Source of the DNA: JADKBO01 sp965230345
Lineage (GTDB): Bacteria; Bacteroidota; Bacteroidia; Chitinophagales; Saprospiraceae
Reading direction: 5' to 3'
Assembly (NCBI GenBank): GCA_965230345.1
Contig: CBDDKR010000001.1
Span: 744,001-808,000 of the forward strand
DNA: 64,000 nucleotides
The notes below the pieces were generated by a model that was given only the letters and a program-made list of their open reading frames with translations, was not told where the DNA came from and searched no databases. This document shows, piece after piece, positions 8,631 through 18,638 of the stretch (position 1 is its first letter; each line of letters opens with the position of its first letter). A program made the position numbers and the translations under genes.

Positions 8631-9437
8631 ATGAAAGTTCTTTTTGTGACTCAGGAAATGAATCCTTATACGGTATTGACAGAAATATCGAACTATTTTC
8701 AAAAGTTACCACATGAAACTCAAGAAAATGGTAATGAAATAAGGATTTTGATGCCTCGATTTGGATCTATTAATGAAAGAAGACATAGACTGCATGAGGT
8801 TGTGCGATTGTCAGGTATGAACATCATCGTTGATGATGAAGATTATCCATTGATTATAAAAGTGGCGTCTTATCCTGGTGCAAGACTGCAAGTGTATTTT
8901 TTGGATAACGAAGAATTCTTTAAAAGGAAGTATCTATTTCAAGATGGTGATGGAAATGACTTCGAAGACAACCAAGACAGAATGGTTTTCTTCTGTAAGG
9001 GTGTGATGGAAATCGTTCGAAAGTTTGGATGGCCGCCAGACATTATTCACTGTCATGGTACAATGACGAGTTTGGTTCCTTTATATGTGAAAAAAGGATA
9101 TAATACAGACCCGATTTTCTCTCATTCTAAAGTACTGTATTCTGCCTATTCAGATGTGTTAAGCCAATCTTTCAATAAAGAATTTGCGAATAAAGCAGCA
9201 ATTAATAATTTGGATGCTTCGGACATCGATCCATTTTTTGATGGAGAACAAGTTAATTTACATAAAGGAGCCATAACATTTGCTGATGGCGTATTGATGG
9301 GTAATTCCGAAATCAAAGGAGAAATAGAGTCCTATACCCACGAAAATCAAAAACTATTTGATTTTGTTGAAGAAGGAGATCACAATAAAGCGATTTATTC
9401 GTTTTATAATGAGTTTATAGAAGAGGAAGAAGATTAG
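8631..9437 (+). CDS. Starch/glycogen synthase catalytic-domain protein (GT5 N-terminal half only)
   Basis: The 268-residue product matches only the N-terminal Rossmann half of GT5 glycogen synthases: KVLFVTQEMNPYT at the start, RILMPRFGSINERRHRLHEV, the FCKGVMEIVRKFGWPPDIIHCH segment with the conserved His, then a short acidic tail. The C-terminal ADP-glucose-binding half is absent and the stop is clean. This short form next to a DUF4270 gene and glmS is a recurrent Bacteroidota arrangement, so it is not a local truncation. Without the C-terminal domain, independent glucosyl transfer is doubtful. A regulatory or cell-envelope role is inference. Confidence 0.85.
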   Translation: MKVLFVTQEMNPYTVLTEISNYFQKLPHETQENGNEIRILMPRFGSINERRHRLHEVVRLSGMNIIVDDEDYPLIIKVASYPGARLQVYFLDNEEFFKRKYLFQDGDGNDFEDNQDRMVFFCKGVMEIVRKFGWPPDIIHCHGTMTSLVPLYVKKGYNTDPIFSHSKVLYSAYSDVLSQSFNKEFANKAAINNLDASDIDPFFDGEQVNLHKGAITFADGVLMGNSEIKGEIESYTHENQKLFDFVEEGDHNKAIYSFYNEFIEEEED

Positions 9438-9479
9438 ATATAAGATCTGTTCTGCAATACTTAAGTTTAAATCAAATTA

Positions 9480-10829
9480 ATGACAAGACTCCTTTTTATT
9501 TTAGCTGCTGGAATAATTCTATTTGCATCATGTGAAGAATCTTCGAGTATCGGAAATGATTTGCTGAATGATGAACGTTTTGATGTAAGTTTCTTGGATG
9601 ATTTTAAGATTGTTTCTCAATCGATTCCAGGAAAGGTAAATGTGGCTTACCATGAAAAATCTGAATTTAGTATTTTCTCTGTAGGAAATCTTGAAGATCC
9701 TCAATTTGGAGAAAAGACTTCAGAAGTGTTTTTTGAATTGGACTTCAATTCTAATATTTCTATTCCTGATTTTGATGGTTCATCTTTAGATTCCATGGTG
9801 TTGGTCCTTCAGTATGATACCTTAGGTTATTATGGAGATGGAGATGCCATTCATAATCTTGAAGTGTATCCGATGATTCAAGATTTTACAGATATTGATA
9901 CACTTTATAGCAATGAGACCGTTGATTATTCTAATAGTCAAATTGGAGAATTAGCTTTTCGAGCAAGAATGAGCGATAGTATTCAAATAGTTAATCATTT
10001 GGATAGTTCTGACTTGAAAATACCTGCGCAAATTAGAGTACGAATGGATAATTCTTGGTCACAAGAACTATTTACTAATTCTAATTATTATGCTGACAAT
10101 AGTGCTTTGGATGATTATTTTACTGGGTTCTATTTGAAGAATAACCCCTCCAATAGTGCTTTACTTGGGCTTAATATAGGAAAAGATGCTAATTCAAATA
10201 CAGGGTTGAATAGGTTGCAAGTATATTATAAAGATACAGCAGATGTAAACAAAATTTACAATTTTAGAGTTACTACGGGAAGAGGGACGTTGGTTAGTGT
10301 AGATAGACAAGGATTTTTAGCCCAAGATGTAATTGATGGAATTGTTGATAACGATTCATTATTAATACTCGAGGCTGCGGCAGGCTACAACAGTAGAATT
10401 ACATTTCCTGATTTATCAAGTCTAGAAGGTAAATTGATTAATCATGCATTATTGAAGATTTATGTGGCCGAAGTTGGTAATGATGATTTAGATCTGTATT
10501 CACCTATTAACCAATTGTTGGCCTCAGAATATAATGACGACAATGAATTAGCTGTTATTAAGGATATTTCGGATTTAGCAGCAATAGGTGCACCATTATC
10601 TAATGGTTTTGGAGGAGCTTTAAAGGAAGATGGAGGTCAATTTTATTATGAATTAATAATCACCAAGAGAATTAAGGAAATTGTAGAAAACATAAATGAT
10701 CCAATGATGGATAAGGATATTATTATTACGCCTTGGTCTAGAACACAATTGCCGAATAGAAGTGTTTTTTATGGCGCGAATCATTCGACATATCCTATCA
10801 AATTGGAAGTAACATATACCGAATTATAA
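9480..10829 (+). CDS. DUF4270 family lipoprotein
   Basis: The 449-residue product starts with a lipoprotein signal whose lipobox is LFASC (Cys near residue 18), followed by EESSSIGNDLLNDE. This opening and the beta-rich body with FGEKTSEVFFELDFN and a C-terminal Pro-x-x-x-x-x-VTYTEL-like strand are typical of DUF4270. It is presumably anchored in the outer membrane. It sits between the GT5-like gene (42 bases) and glmS (19 bases), all on one strand, indicating one operon. The molecular function of the family is not established. Confidence 0.85.
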   Translation: MTRLLFILAAGIILFASCEESSSIGNDLLNDERFDVSFLDDFKIVSQSIPGKVNVAYHEKSEFSIFSVGNLEDPQFGEKTSEVFFELDFNSNISIPDFDGSSLDSMVLVLQYDTLGYYGDGDAIHNLEVYPMIQDFTDIDTLYSNETVDYSNSQIGELAFRARMSDSIQIVNHLDSSDLKIPAQIRVRMDNSWSQELFTNSNYYADNSALDDYFTGFYLKNNPSNSALLGLNIGKDANSNTGLNRLQVYYKDTADVNKIYNFRVTTGRGTLVSVDRQGFLAQDVIDGIVDNDSLLILEAAAGYNSRITFPDLSSLEGKLINHALLKIYVAEVGNDDLDLYSPINQLLASEYNDDNELAVIKDISDLAAIGAPLSNGFGGALKEDGGQFYYELIITKRIKEIVENINDPMMDKDIIITPWSRTQLPNRSVFYGANHSTYPIKLEVTYTEL

Positions 10830-10848
10830 AAAATAATACCAATACCAT

Positions 10849-12693
10849 ATGTGTGGAATTGTAGCTTATATTGGAGAAAATCAAGCATATCCTTTTTTAT
10901 TGGAAGGGTTGAAGAGGTTAGAATACAGAGGATACGACAGTGCAGGAATATCTGTATTAAATAATGATCTGGTTACAATTAAGAAAAAGGGTAAGGTTAA
11001 AAAACTTGAAGATGTAGCTCGAAAGAATGATATGTCTGGTACCATTGGTATCGGTCATACGAGGTGGGCAACTCATGGAAAGCCTGACGATCTCAATGCT
11101 CATCCACATACGACGCACCATAATAGATTAACATTGGTCCATAATGGTATAATTGAGAATTATGCTTCCATCAAGAAAGTCTTGGTGGATGATTACAATT
11201 ATACTTTTAGATCTGAAACGGATACTGAGGTATTGGTTCAACTGATTTCATTTTATCAAGAGCAGAATGAAATGACTTTAGAACGTGCTGTTTTAGAGGC
11301 ACTAAATAAAGTGGTAGGAGCATTTGCTATTGTGGTAATGGACAGAGATAATCCTGATTTAATCATAGGGGCTAGAAGGTCTAGTCCATTGGTATTGGGA
11401 GTGGGTAATGATGAGTTGTTCGTTGCATCTGATGCAACCCCAATTGTGAAGTATACTAAGAAAGTAGTATACCTGAAAGATGATGAAATCGTTATCGCTC
11501 GAAGGAATGGAGATTTTACAGTCAAGAATATAAAAAACGAAATCCAGGAACCAATTGTTCATGAAATAGACATGAAGATTGAGGAGATGGAGAAAGGCGG
11601 GTACGACCATTTTATGTTGAAGGAGATTCATCAGCAGCCAACGACTATCATGGAGGCTATGAAGGGCAGGATCAATGCAAAAAAAGGATGGGTTACTCTT
11701 GGAGGGATGCAGGATGAAATTAATCGTATCCTTAATGCAAGAAGATTAATTTTCGTGGCCTGTGGAACTTCATGGCATAGTGCTTTAATTGGTGAATATT
11801 TGATTGAGGAATTAGCAAGAATACCTGTTGAAGTGGAATATGCTTCAGAGTTTAGGTATCGTAATCCTATTTTAGACGAAAAGGATGTTGTAATTGCCTT
11901 ATCACAATCTGGGGAGACTGCAGATACTTTGGCCGCATTAGAATTGGCTAAAGATAAAGGAGCACTTTTATATGGAATTGTAAATGTTATTGGTTCTTCA
12001 ATTGCCAGAATTACAGATTGTGGATCATATACTCATGCTGGTCCCGAGATAGGGGTTGCTTCAACTAAGGCTTTTACAAGCCAATTGGTTGTTTTGACAT
12101 TAATGGCTCTTAATTTGGGTATGAAGAAAGGGACAATCAAAGAGTCTCATTTTAGATCTATTCTTGCTGAGCTGGAGAGTCTTCCAGAAAAGATTAAGAC
12201 CTTTTTAGAAAACTCAGATAAACAAATCAGATATATAGCCGAAGAGATTAAGGATGTAAACAACGCTCTTTATTTAGGAAGAGGAATTAGTTTTCCTGTG
12301 GCTTTAGAAGGAGCCCTTAAATTGAAAGAGATATCTTACATTCACGCTGAAGGTTATCCTGCTGCAGAAATGAAGCATGGTCCTATAGCCTTGATTGATG
12401 AAAATATGCCAGTCATTGTTATTGCGACTAATAAGAGTGCGTATGAGAAAGTATTTTCTAATATCCAAGAGGTGAAGGCTAGAAAGGGTAGGGTTATTGC
12501 AGTCGTAGAAGAAGGCGATGTTAAAATTAGTCAAATAGCTGATTATACCATTACAGTGCCTGCAACGGATGAATCTTTGAGTCCGCTTGTTTCAGTTCTG
12601 CCTCTTCAATTATTAAGTTATTACATTGCGGTACTTCGTGGTTGTGACGTTGATCAACCTAGAAATTTAGCGAAATCAGTTACCGTAGAATAA
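10849..12693 (+). CDS. glmS: Glutamine--fructose-6-phosphate aminotransferase (isomerizing)
   Basis: The 614-residue product begins MCGIVAYIG, with Cys2 as the N-terminal nucleophile of the class II glutaminase domain, then RLEYRGYDSAG, HTRWATHGKP and the HPH region. Two SIS domains follow (FVACGTSWHSALIGEYLIEE near residue 300; LYLGRGISFPVALEGALKLKE near 470). It ends DQPRNLAKSVTVE, the standard C-terminus. The enzyme makes glucosamine-6-phosphate for UDP-GlcNAc, needed for peptidoglycan and for the lipid A genes at 27278-30528. Length matches the family. No glmS ribozyme is seen in the 19-base upstream gap. Confidence 0.98.
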   Translation: MCGIVAYIGENQAYPFLLEGLKRLEYRGYDSAGISVLNNDLVTIKKKGKVKKLEDVARKNDMSGTIGIGHTRWATHGKPDDLNAHPHTTHHNRLTLVHNGIIENYASIKKVLVDDYNYTFRSETDTEVLVQLISFYQEQNEMTLERAVLEALNKVVGAFAIVVMDRDNPDLIIGARRSSPLVLGVGNDELFVASDATPIVKYTKKVVYLKDDEIVIARRNGDFTVKNIKNEIQEPIVHEIDMKIEEMEKGGYDHFMLKEIHQQPTTIMEAMKGRINAKKGWVTLGGMQDEINRILNARRLIFVACGTSWHSALIGEYLIEELARIPVEVEYASEFRYRNPILDEKDVVIALSQSGETADTLAALELAKDKGALLYGIVNVIGSSIARITDCGSYTHAGPEIGVASTKAFTSQLVVLTLMALNLGMKKGTIKESHFRSILAELESLPEKIKTFLENSDKQIRYIAEEIKDVNNALYLGRGISFPVALEGALKLKEISYIHAEGYPAAEMKHGPIALIDENMPVIVIATNKSAYEKVFSNIQEVKARKGRVIAVVEEGDVKISQIADYTITVPATDESLSPLVSVLPLQLLSYYIAVLRGCDVDQPRNLAKSVTVE

Positions 12694-12700
12694 GAAGATT

Positions 12701-13372
12701 ATGATGGAAAGAAATTTCGAATTAGAATATAATTCAGAAAGAGATCGATTAAGAATCTCTGAATACGGAAGAAATGTTCAAAAATTAATAAGTCATGCTC
12801 AATCCATTGAGGATAGAGAAGTGCGTCAGTACTTTGTGGAAAAAGTGATTAATTTGATGAATATCATGGTTCCTAGTAATAAGTCATTAGCGGATAATAA
12901 ACAAAAGATGTGGAATCATGTCTTTAAAATTGCCAACTATGATTTGGATGTAGATGTGCCTGATGATGTTATTATCCATGAGACGGCTGAAAATGTGGAA
13001 AAGCACGATTTAAGCTATCCTTCGTCTACGTATAAGAATAGACATTATGGAGCATATATCCAGAAGATGATCCAGAAGGCCCTGGCCATGGAAGATGAAG
13101 AAAAGAAAGCAGGATATACTGAAGCCATTGCATCTTACATGAAACTGGCTTACCAAACTTGGAATAAAGAGCATTATGTAAATGATAATGTGATCATTCA
13201 AGATTTGGAGAACATATCGAACGGGGAATTGACTTTTGGAGAAAATTTCAGTATTGAAAACCTGGTATCAATAAAGCAATTGAAAAAGTCTACAAAAGGA
13301 AAACCCAAAAAGAAGTTCAACAACAATAGAAAAAATATGAAATCACGTTCGAAATCTAATGGACGTAGATAA
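12701..13372 (+). CDS. DUF4290 family protein
   Basis: The 223-residue product has the DUF4290 pattern: NFELEYNSERDRLRISEYGR at the start, VQKLISHA, then a paired helical repeat (YGAYIQKMIQKALAMEDEEKK), and a basic tail rich in Lys, Arg and Asn after residue 190. There is no signal peptide, so it is probably cytosolic; the basic tail suggests nucleic acid contact but this is inference. It starts 7 bases after glmS, and the glmS-DUF4290 pair recurs in Bacteroidota. A double ATG leaves the exact start uncertain by one codon. Confidence 0.85.
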   Translation: MMERNFELEYNSERDRLRISEYGRNVQKLISHAQSIEDREVRQYFVEKVINLMNIMVPSNKSLADNKQKMWNHVFKIANYDLDVDVPDDVIIHETAENVEKHDLSYPSSTYKNRHYGAYIQKMIQKALAMEDEEKKAGYTEAIASYMKLAYQTWNKEHYVNDNVIIQDLENISNGELTFGENFSIENLVSIKQLKKSTKGKPKKKFNNNRKNMKSRSKSNGRR

Positions 13373-13415
13373 TTCTAATACCATCCTTTAAATCGCATAA
13401 AATTCTATCTGGTCT

Positions 13416-14297
13416 ATGACACTATTAAATGGTAAGCAAACTTCAAGTGATATTAAAGAAGAATTGAAGGAGAAGGTTAACTCTTTAGTCTCGGAAGGTA
13501 AAAGACCGCCTCACCTTGTTGCTATTTTAGTCGGAGATAATCCAGCTAGTCAATCTTATGTGCGCAATAAAATAAGATTTTGTGAGTATGTTGGATATAA
13601 GTCAACATTATTAAAATTAGATGCATCGATTTCTGAAGATGAATTACTTCAAGAGGTTGACAGATTGAATAATGATAATGGTGTTGATGGATTTATAGTA
13701 CAGTTACCTTTACCTAAGCATATTGATGAGGAAAAAGTTAATCTAGCTATTAACTACAAAAAGGATGTTGATGGATTTCATCCCACAAATTTTGGGAAGA
13801 TGGCTCAAGGTATTGAAACTTATCTTCCAGCAACACCATTTGGTATCCTTGAGCTGTTGACAAGGTATGGTATAGAAACATCAGGTAAGCATTGTGTCGT
13901 AGTTGGAAGAAGTAATATTGTCGGAACACCGATGAGTATTTTAATGTCTCGAAAAGGAAATCCAGGAAATTGTACAGTGACCTTAACTCACAGCAGAACG
14001 AAGGATATTAAAGCGGAATTGCTAAGAGCAGATATTATCATAGCGGCTATAGGTATACCATATTTCATTAAAAGTGATATGGTCAAACCAGATGCAGTTA
14101 TTATTGATGTTGGAATAAATCGTGTAGAATCGAGCGAAACAAAGTCAGGATATAGATTAGTTGGAGATGTTGATTTTGATGAAGTATCTAAGGTGTGTGG
14201 GGCTATTACTCCTGTGCCTGGTGGAGTAGGACCTATGACGGTAGCAGCTCTTATGATGAATACGATGAAGGCCTATCAGAATCATACAGCAAGTTAG
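13416..14297 (+). CDS. folD: Bifunctional methylenetetrahydrofolate dehydrogenase/cyclohydrolase
   Basis: The 293-residue product has the FolD catalytic region SYVRNKIRFCEYVGYKS (containing the Tyr and Lys of the active site), VDGFIVQLPLPKHI, and the NADP-binding part CVVVGRSNIVGTPMS. The C-terminal signature is TPVPGGVGPMTVAALM. It interconverts 5,10-methylene-, methenyl- and 10-formyl-tetrahydrofolate for one-carbon metabolism. It begins 43 bases after the DUF4290 gene and its stop is 2 bases before the GTG of prmA, so prmA is probably translationally coupled. Confidence 0.97.
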   Translation: MTLLNGKQTSSDIKEELKEKVNSLVSEGKRPPHLVAILVGDNPASQSYVRNKIRFCEYVGYKSTLLKLDASISEDELLQEVDRLNNDNGVDGFIVQLPLPKHIDEEKVNLAINYKKDVDGFHPTNFGKMAQGIETYLPATPFGILELLTRYGIETSGKHCVVVGRSNIVGTPMSILMSRKGNPGNCTVTLTHSRTKDIKAELLRADIIIAAIGIPYFIKSDMVKPDAVIIDVGINRVESSETKSGYRLVGDVDFDEVSKVCGAITPVPGGVGPMTVAALMMNTMKAYQNHTAS

Positions 14298-14299
14298 TA

Positions 14300-15112
14300 G
14301 TGAATTATATTAAAGTTACGGTTTCTAAATACGATGAAGGATTAATGGCTTTATGCTCTTTGCTCCCTTTTGAATCTTTTCAAGATGTTGACGAAACTAT
14401 GGTTTGTTATATTAAAGAATCTGATTTCTCAGCTGATGTAATGAAGCAGTTTTCAGATTTCTTAAAAATGTTCAATGCCAATTATACCGATGAGGTCATC
14501 CCTCCTCAAAATTGGAATGCGGTATGGGAATCAAACTTTAAACCTGTTGAAATTGACCAATTTTGTCGAATTCGTGCGGACTTTCATCCTAGTGTAAGTG
14601 GATTTGAATATGAAATAAGAATCAATCCTAAGATGGCTTTTGGCACTGGACATCACGAAACAACATTTATGATGATTCAACAGATGGAAAAGTTGAGTTT
14701 CAAGAATATGGATGTACTGGATTATGGGTGTGGCACTGGTATATTAGCGATTCTCGCGAAAAAATTAGGTGCAAAATTAGTAGTAGGTGTTGATATAGAA
14801 GAGGAGTCGTATTCTAATACAATAGAAAACAGTAATCTGAATCAAACAACTTTGGATAAGGTATACTGTGGGACCTTGTCAAGTGTAGTAGAGCAACCAT
14901 TTAATATTATACTTGCGAATATCAATAGGAATGTATTATTAGATACTTGTGATGAAGTCGTAGAAAAGCTAGCTTCAAATGGCTACTTATTATTGTCTGG
15001 TATATTGTTGGAAGATTTTAACAAGGTCTACGAAAAGTATAGTTCTCAATCACTGAATTTGGTTTCAAAGGCTGAAAAAGGAAAATGGAATTGTCTTCTT
15101 TTCCAAAAATAA
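14300..15112 (+). CDS. prmA: Ribosomal protein L11 methyltransferase (GTG start)
   Basis: The 270-residue product has a short N-terminal substrate-recognition domain, PPQNWNAVWESNFKPVEI, and the SAM-binding core MAFGTGHHETTFMMI / VLDYGCGTGILAILAKKLGA, with the NIxxN-like ANINRNVLL motif. It methylates ribosomal protein L11. I place the start at the GTG at 14300 (VNYIKVTVSKYDEG), which fits the family N-terminus and lies 2 bases after the folD stop. The frame is open further upstream to 14195, but that part overlaps folD and reads as nonsense. An internal ATG at 14345 would remove conserved residues. Confidence 0.93.
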   Translation: MNYIKVTVSKYDEGLMALCSLLPFESFQDVDETMVCYIKESDFSADVMKQFSDFLKMFNANYTDEVIPPQNWNAVWESNFKPVEIDQFCRIRADFHPSVSGFEYEIRINPKMAFGTGHHETTFMMIQQMEKLSFKNMDVLDYGCGTGILAILAKKLGAKLVVGVDIEEESYSNTIENSNLNQTTLDKVYCGTLSSVVEQPFNIILANINRNVLLDTCDEVVEKLASNGYLLLSGILLEDFNKVYEKYSSQSLNLVSKAEKGKWNCLLFQK

Positions 15113-15162
15113 TACCATTAGGGTTACGATATTTGAAACCGCACTAATGAATTGGTTTGAAA

Positions 15163-15201
15163 AACTTACACCAATCATAATAATTATAAAAGGTGTAAGT
15201 T
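15163..15201. terminator. Bidirectional hairpin terminator between prmA and the FG-GAP lipoprotein gene
   Basis: Perfect 10-base arms AACTTACACC (15163-15172) and GGTGTAAGTT (15192-15201) with a 19-base AT-rich loop. T-rich sequence follows on both strands. The position between convergent genes fits termination for both. Confidence 0.75.
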
Positions 15202-15279
15202 GTTTGTTTCCCTAGAGGACTTTTAGTTAGTACTAATGATATAAATAATAGAATCAGTAGATGAGATATACAGATAATG

Positions 15280-18200
15280 TTATTCGTCTTTTTTTAACTT
15301 ATAGGTATATGCAGCACCTCCATTGTCTCCTACTAATAAAGTATGGTTATCGATGATTTCCAATGCTCTGGTATTGCCGTTTATTATCAAACCAGATCGT
15401 TGGACTTCAGTAATACCTCCATTTGGTGAGATCTTAAAAATAGCCCCAATTGAAGCATCATATTTTCCATAATCATAATCTGTTTCCCAGTAGTTTCCAG
15501 CAATTATAACTTCTTTTTTATCATCGCCATCTATATCCCAGAAGACAATGTCGTTATTCATCGAAAGTTGAGCAGATATGGGCAGTTCTTTAGGTATAAA
15601 ACTTTCACCGTTGTTGATGAATACCATGGAGGCAAGATTCGTAGCTCTATAAACTGTTGATTTCTCTACCTTTTCTTTTCCAAACATATCCACAATATCA
15701 TCCGAAGCAAAGTCTTTATAACGAAGATATATCTTCCTGTAGGAAGTCATTTGATCTAGTAATTCATCTCTCGAATGAACGGGGTAGGATTTATGACCAA
15801 AATAGGTGCATAATATTGGATCGTTTTCTCCATTATCATCAAAGTCATTAGCATATATGCAGGTTGGTTTATCTGGACTAGCTTTAAAGAAACTATTAAG
15901 CCCTAGATTACCAGCCACAATATCTTGATCTCCATCATGATCAATATCTTCAATTAATACGCTTTGCCATAATCCAAGTTCTTCATTGAGCTTTGATTGC
16001 TTGTCGATGTAATATGTTTCCCCTTTTTTACGAGCAATTTGAATCCCATTCCATTCACCCACAAAAACGATTTCATCGACTTTATCACCATCTAAATCAC
16101 CAGCTGATATATCTTTAATTAAACCCAGTTCTCCACTGTTTGGTAAAATTTCTCTATTGATGTGGAAACTACCGTTATCATTGATTAATGCATAGGATGG
16201 CGGAGAATTAGGGTACGATCCTGGTATAGCTCCAGCTCCTACGACTATATCTAAATCTTGATCATTGTCGAGGTCCATTATCTGTAAGGCATTAGCATTG
16301 ATTTTTGGAGCAATATTGATAGGTGAGTAAGTAAATGTACCATCACTATTATTGTAATAAATGGATACACCATATTGCTCACTACCATTGTCCCATTGGT
16401 ATCCTCCATGAAGAACGATGATGTCATTATCACCATCATCATCAATATCCTCTATCTGTACATCAACATCCTCTTTTGATATGGATTGATCAAGAGCTTT
16501 AGAGTTGGATTTTTCCCAAGAGTTTGAGGACTGAAATATAATCGAACTCCTCTGGTTAAATGCTCCACCAATAAAAACGTCTGCATGGTTATCACCATTA
16601 AGATCACCCGATGCGATACAAGGTCCTAGTGTTGAGTGCATATAGTGTAAAAGGGGCTCTCGTTTAAAATCAATAAATGCATTTTCACTATGATCGAACG
16701 GAAAGCTATGTTTTTTTACCAATGTATTATTGCTAGAAATTTTGGTCTGAAAGTCCATGCCTTTTCCTTTAGTGATGATTTTTACTCCTGTTTCACCTGT
16801 CGAAATAAATCTTTCCCATTTTCCATTGGGCCATTTAATCTTTAAATCTTTGATTGACTTTCCTTTTGGAATACCAATATGAACAAAAGGCTCAACACTT
16901 GATACAAAACCTCTAATAGGGTAATATTGATGAGTGATTTGACTATCGTCGTTAAATGTTGCAACGACTATACTTCCCCATGTTGTATTTGATGATTCTA
17001 ACTTAAGACGCAATGATTGGGCACCTGTGGTTTCTACCAAATTATTTCTCAATAAAAATGCAGGATCGTTGATGTTATTTACAATGATATCAAGATCTCC
17101 ATCATTATCCAAGTCTGCATATGCAGCACCATTGCTAAAAGAAGAGGGACCAGAATTCCAATATTGGCTAACATCTTTGAATTGAAAATTTCCTTCATTT
17201 GAGAAAAACACATTCGGATAATATAAAGAATCCACAATCTTATTCCATTTTTTGTATAGTTTTCCTGCCATCAACCCTTTGGTTGACCTCCTAAGCGAGT
17301 CAAGTCTAAATTTAGCATAATCCATATTGGTCACATCTTTTAGATAGCCATTGCAGATATACAAATCGATGAAACCATTATGATCAAAATCTTGTCCTAG
17401 AGCACTCCAACTCCATTCACTTTTATCCACATTTGATAAAAAACCTAAATTGGAGAATAATCCGTCTTCCAATTTGACTTGCAGAGAATTAAACCTAAAT
17501 TGATCATGATAGCCATATTTTCGCCCAAGAGAAGCTAAATCATAATTAATGTAACTCTGCTGTTGTTTGACCTGAGAAATATCAGTAGGCATCATATCAT
17601 TGACATAAAAATCTAAATTGCCATCGTTGTTTACATCCAACAATTCACTTCCCATAGATGAAGCAGAAATATTGTCGAAATATTTTAATATTTCATCTTT
17701 AAATCCTTTGCCTCGTTGATTGATCATCAAACGATCTGGTTTAGCATAATCATTACAAATGTATACATCAGGATAAGAATCACCATTGAAATCATGGACA
17801 ATGGCGCTTAATCCAAATGCTGCATTGTCAACATTTGCCTTGAAGGTTTGATCAACAAATTTTCCGTTTTGATTGACCAAATACTTGTCCGTGATGTATT
17901 GTCTTGCGGTGTCCTTGACCATTTCATAATCTCCTTCTTTATTCATACGGAGGTTTAGGTCGCTTTCTAATCCCCAATTGATAGGATGATTGATCATATA
18001 TGCGTCTAAATCTCCATCTAAATCAAAATCAGAAAAATAGGCTTGAGTAGAATAACTGGGGTCATCTAATCCATATTTTTCAGCTTCTTCAGTAAAAGAA
18101 AGGTTTTGTTGATTAATATAAAGGCAGTTCCTTCGAGCTTCAGGATTGTTTAAGGTGCCAGATTTGCAAATATAGATATCTAACCACCCATCATTATTGA

Positions 18201-18627
18201 TGTCCAGCATAGAAATTCCAATATTTGTCCCTTTATTATTGTTGATTCTTGCGGCTGCTGTGATATCCTTAAATTTCCAGTTGCCCATATTCAAATACAA
18301 TCTATTAGGAGATAAAGTACCTGAAAAACAAAGATCTTGAAGCCCATCATTGTTTATGTCTCCTACAGCCACACCTCCTCCGTTAAAAGCATATTCGTAG
18401 GAAAAACAAAGTAGTTGAAGACTGTCGTAAATTTCATTTTCAAACAATACTCCAGATTGTTCACTCGGAATGAGTTCAAACAAATCTGTAATTCCATCAT
18501 AGGGCTCTTCAATTATTGATTGAACTTCCTGAGCATCATTTGTTTTATTACTCTTTTCAGATGAGCAAGAATACAACAAGGTTACAACTAGGACAAATAG
18601 CACTCCTAGAGTTAAAATATTTTTCAT
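15280..18627 (-). CDS. Giant FG-GAP/VCBS-repeat lipoprotein with ASPIC/UnbV domain (CRTAC1-like)
   Basis: The 1115-residue product has a lipoprotein signal with Cys in LLYSCSS. The body is built of many FG-GAP/VCBS beta-propeller blades with Asp-rich calcium loops of the DxNxDGxxD type (for example DINNDGLQDLCF, DLDGDLDAYM, DLDNDGDLDIIV, DIDDDGDNDIIV). An ASPIC/UnbV domain lies near residues 540-610, followed by a second blade set. This architecture is common in marine Bacteroidota, usually next to SusD-like, TonB-receptor or PAP2/haloperoxidase genes. It is predicted to sit on the outer membrane and bind calcium and a ligand or partner; the substrate is unknown. It starts 11 bases after the stop of the haloperoxidase-like gene, so the two form one transcript. 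Confidence 0.92.
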   Translation of the reverse strand: MKNILTLGVLFVLVVTLLYSCSSEKSNKTNDAQEVQSIIEEPYDGITDLFELIPSEQSGVLFENEIYDSLQLLCFSYEYAFNGGGVAVGDINNDGLQDLCFSGTLSPNRLYLNMGNWKFKDITAAARINNNKGTNIGISMLDINNDGWLDIYICKSGTLNNPEARRNCLYINQQNLSFTEEAEKYGLDDPSYSTQAYFSDFDLDGDLDAYMINHPINWGLESDLNLRMNKEGDYEMVKDTARQYITDKYLVNQNGKFVDQTFKANVDNAAFGLSAIVHDFNGDSYPDVYICNDYAKPDRLMINQRGKGFKDEILKYFDNISASSMGSELLDVNNDGNLDFYVNDMMPTDISQVKQQQSYINYDLASLGRKYGYHDQFRFNSLQVKLEDGLFSNLGFLSNVDKSEWSWSALGQDFDHNGFIDLYICNGYLKDVTNMDYAKFRLDSLRRSTKGLMAGKLYKKWNKIVDSLYYPNVFFSNEGNFQFKDVSQYWNSGPSSFSNGAAYADLDNDGDLDIIVNNINDPAFLLRNNLVETTGAQSLRLKLESSNTTWGSIVVATFNDDSQITHQYYPIRGFVSSVEPFVHIGIPKGKSIKDLKIKWPNGKWERFISTGETGVKIITKGKGMDFQTKISSNNTLVKKHSFPFDHSENAFIDFKREPLLHYMHSTLGPCIASGDLNGDNHADVFIGGAFNQRSSIIFQSSNSWEKSNSKALDQSISKEDVDVQIEDIDDDGDNDIIVLHGGYQWDNGSEQYGVSIYYNNSDGTFTYSPINIAPKINANALQIMDLDNDQDLDIVVGAGAIPGSYPNSPPSYALINDNGSFHINREILPNSGELGLIKDISAGDLDGDKVDEIVFVGEWNGIQIARKKGETYYIDKQSKLNEELGLWQSVLIEDIDHDGDQDIVAGNLGLNSFFKASPDKPTCIYANDFDDNGENDPILCTYFGHKSYPVHSRDELLDQMTSYRKIYLRYKDFASDDIVDMFGKEKVEKSTVYRATNLASMVFINNGESFIPKELPISAQLSMNNDIVFWDIDGDDKKEVIIAGNYWETDYDYGKYDASIGAIFKISPNGGITEVQRSGLIINGNTRALEIIDNHTLLVGDNGGAAYTYKLKKDE

Positions 18628-18638
18628 GTTTTCAAGTA

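Noticed and set aside
14195..14299. Upstream extension of prmA
   Set aside because: The frame is open but overlaps the folD end and gives a low-quality peptide; GTG 14300 fits the family start.
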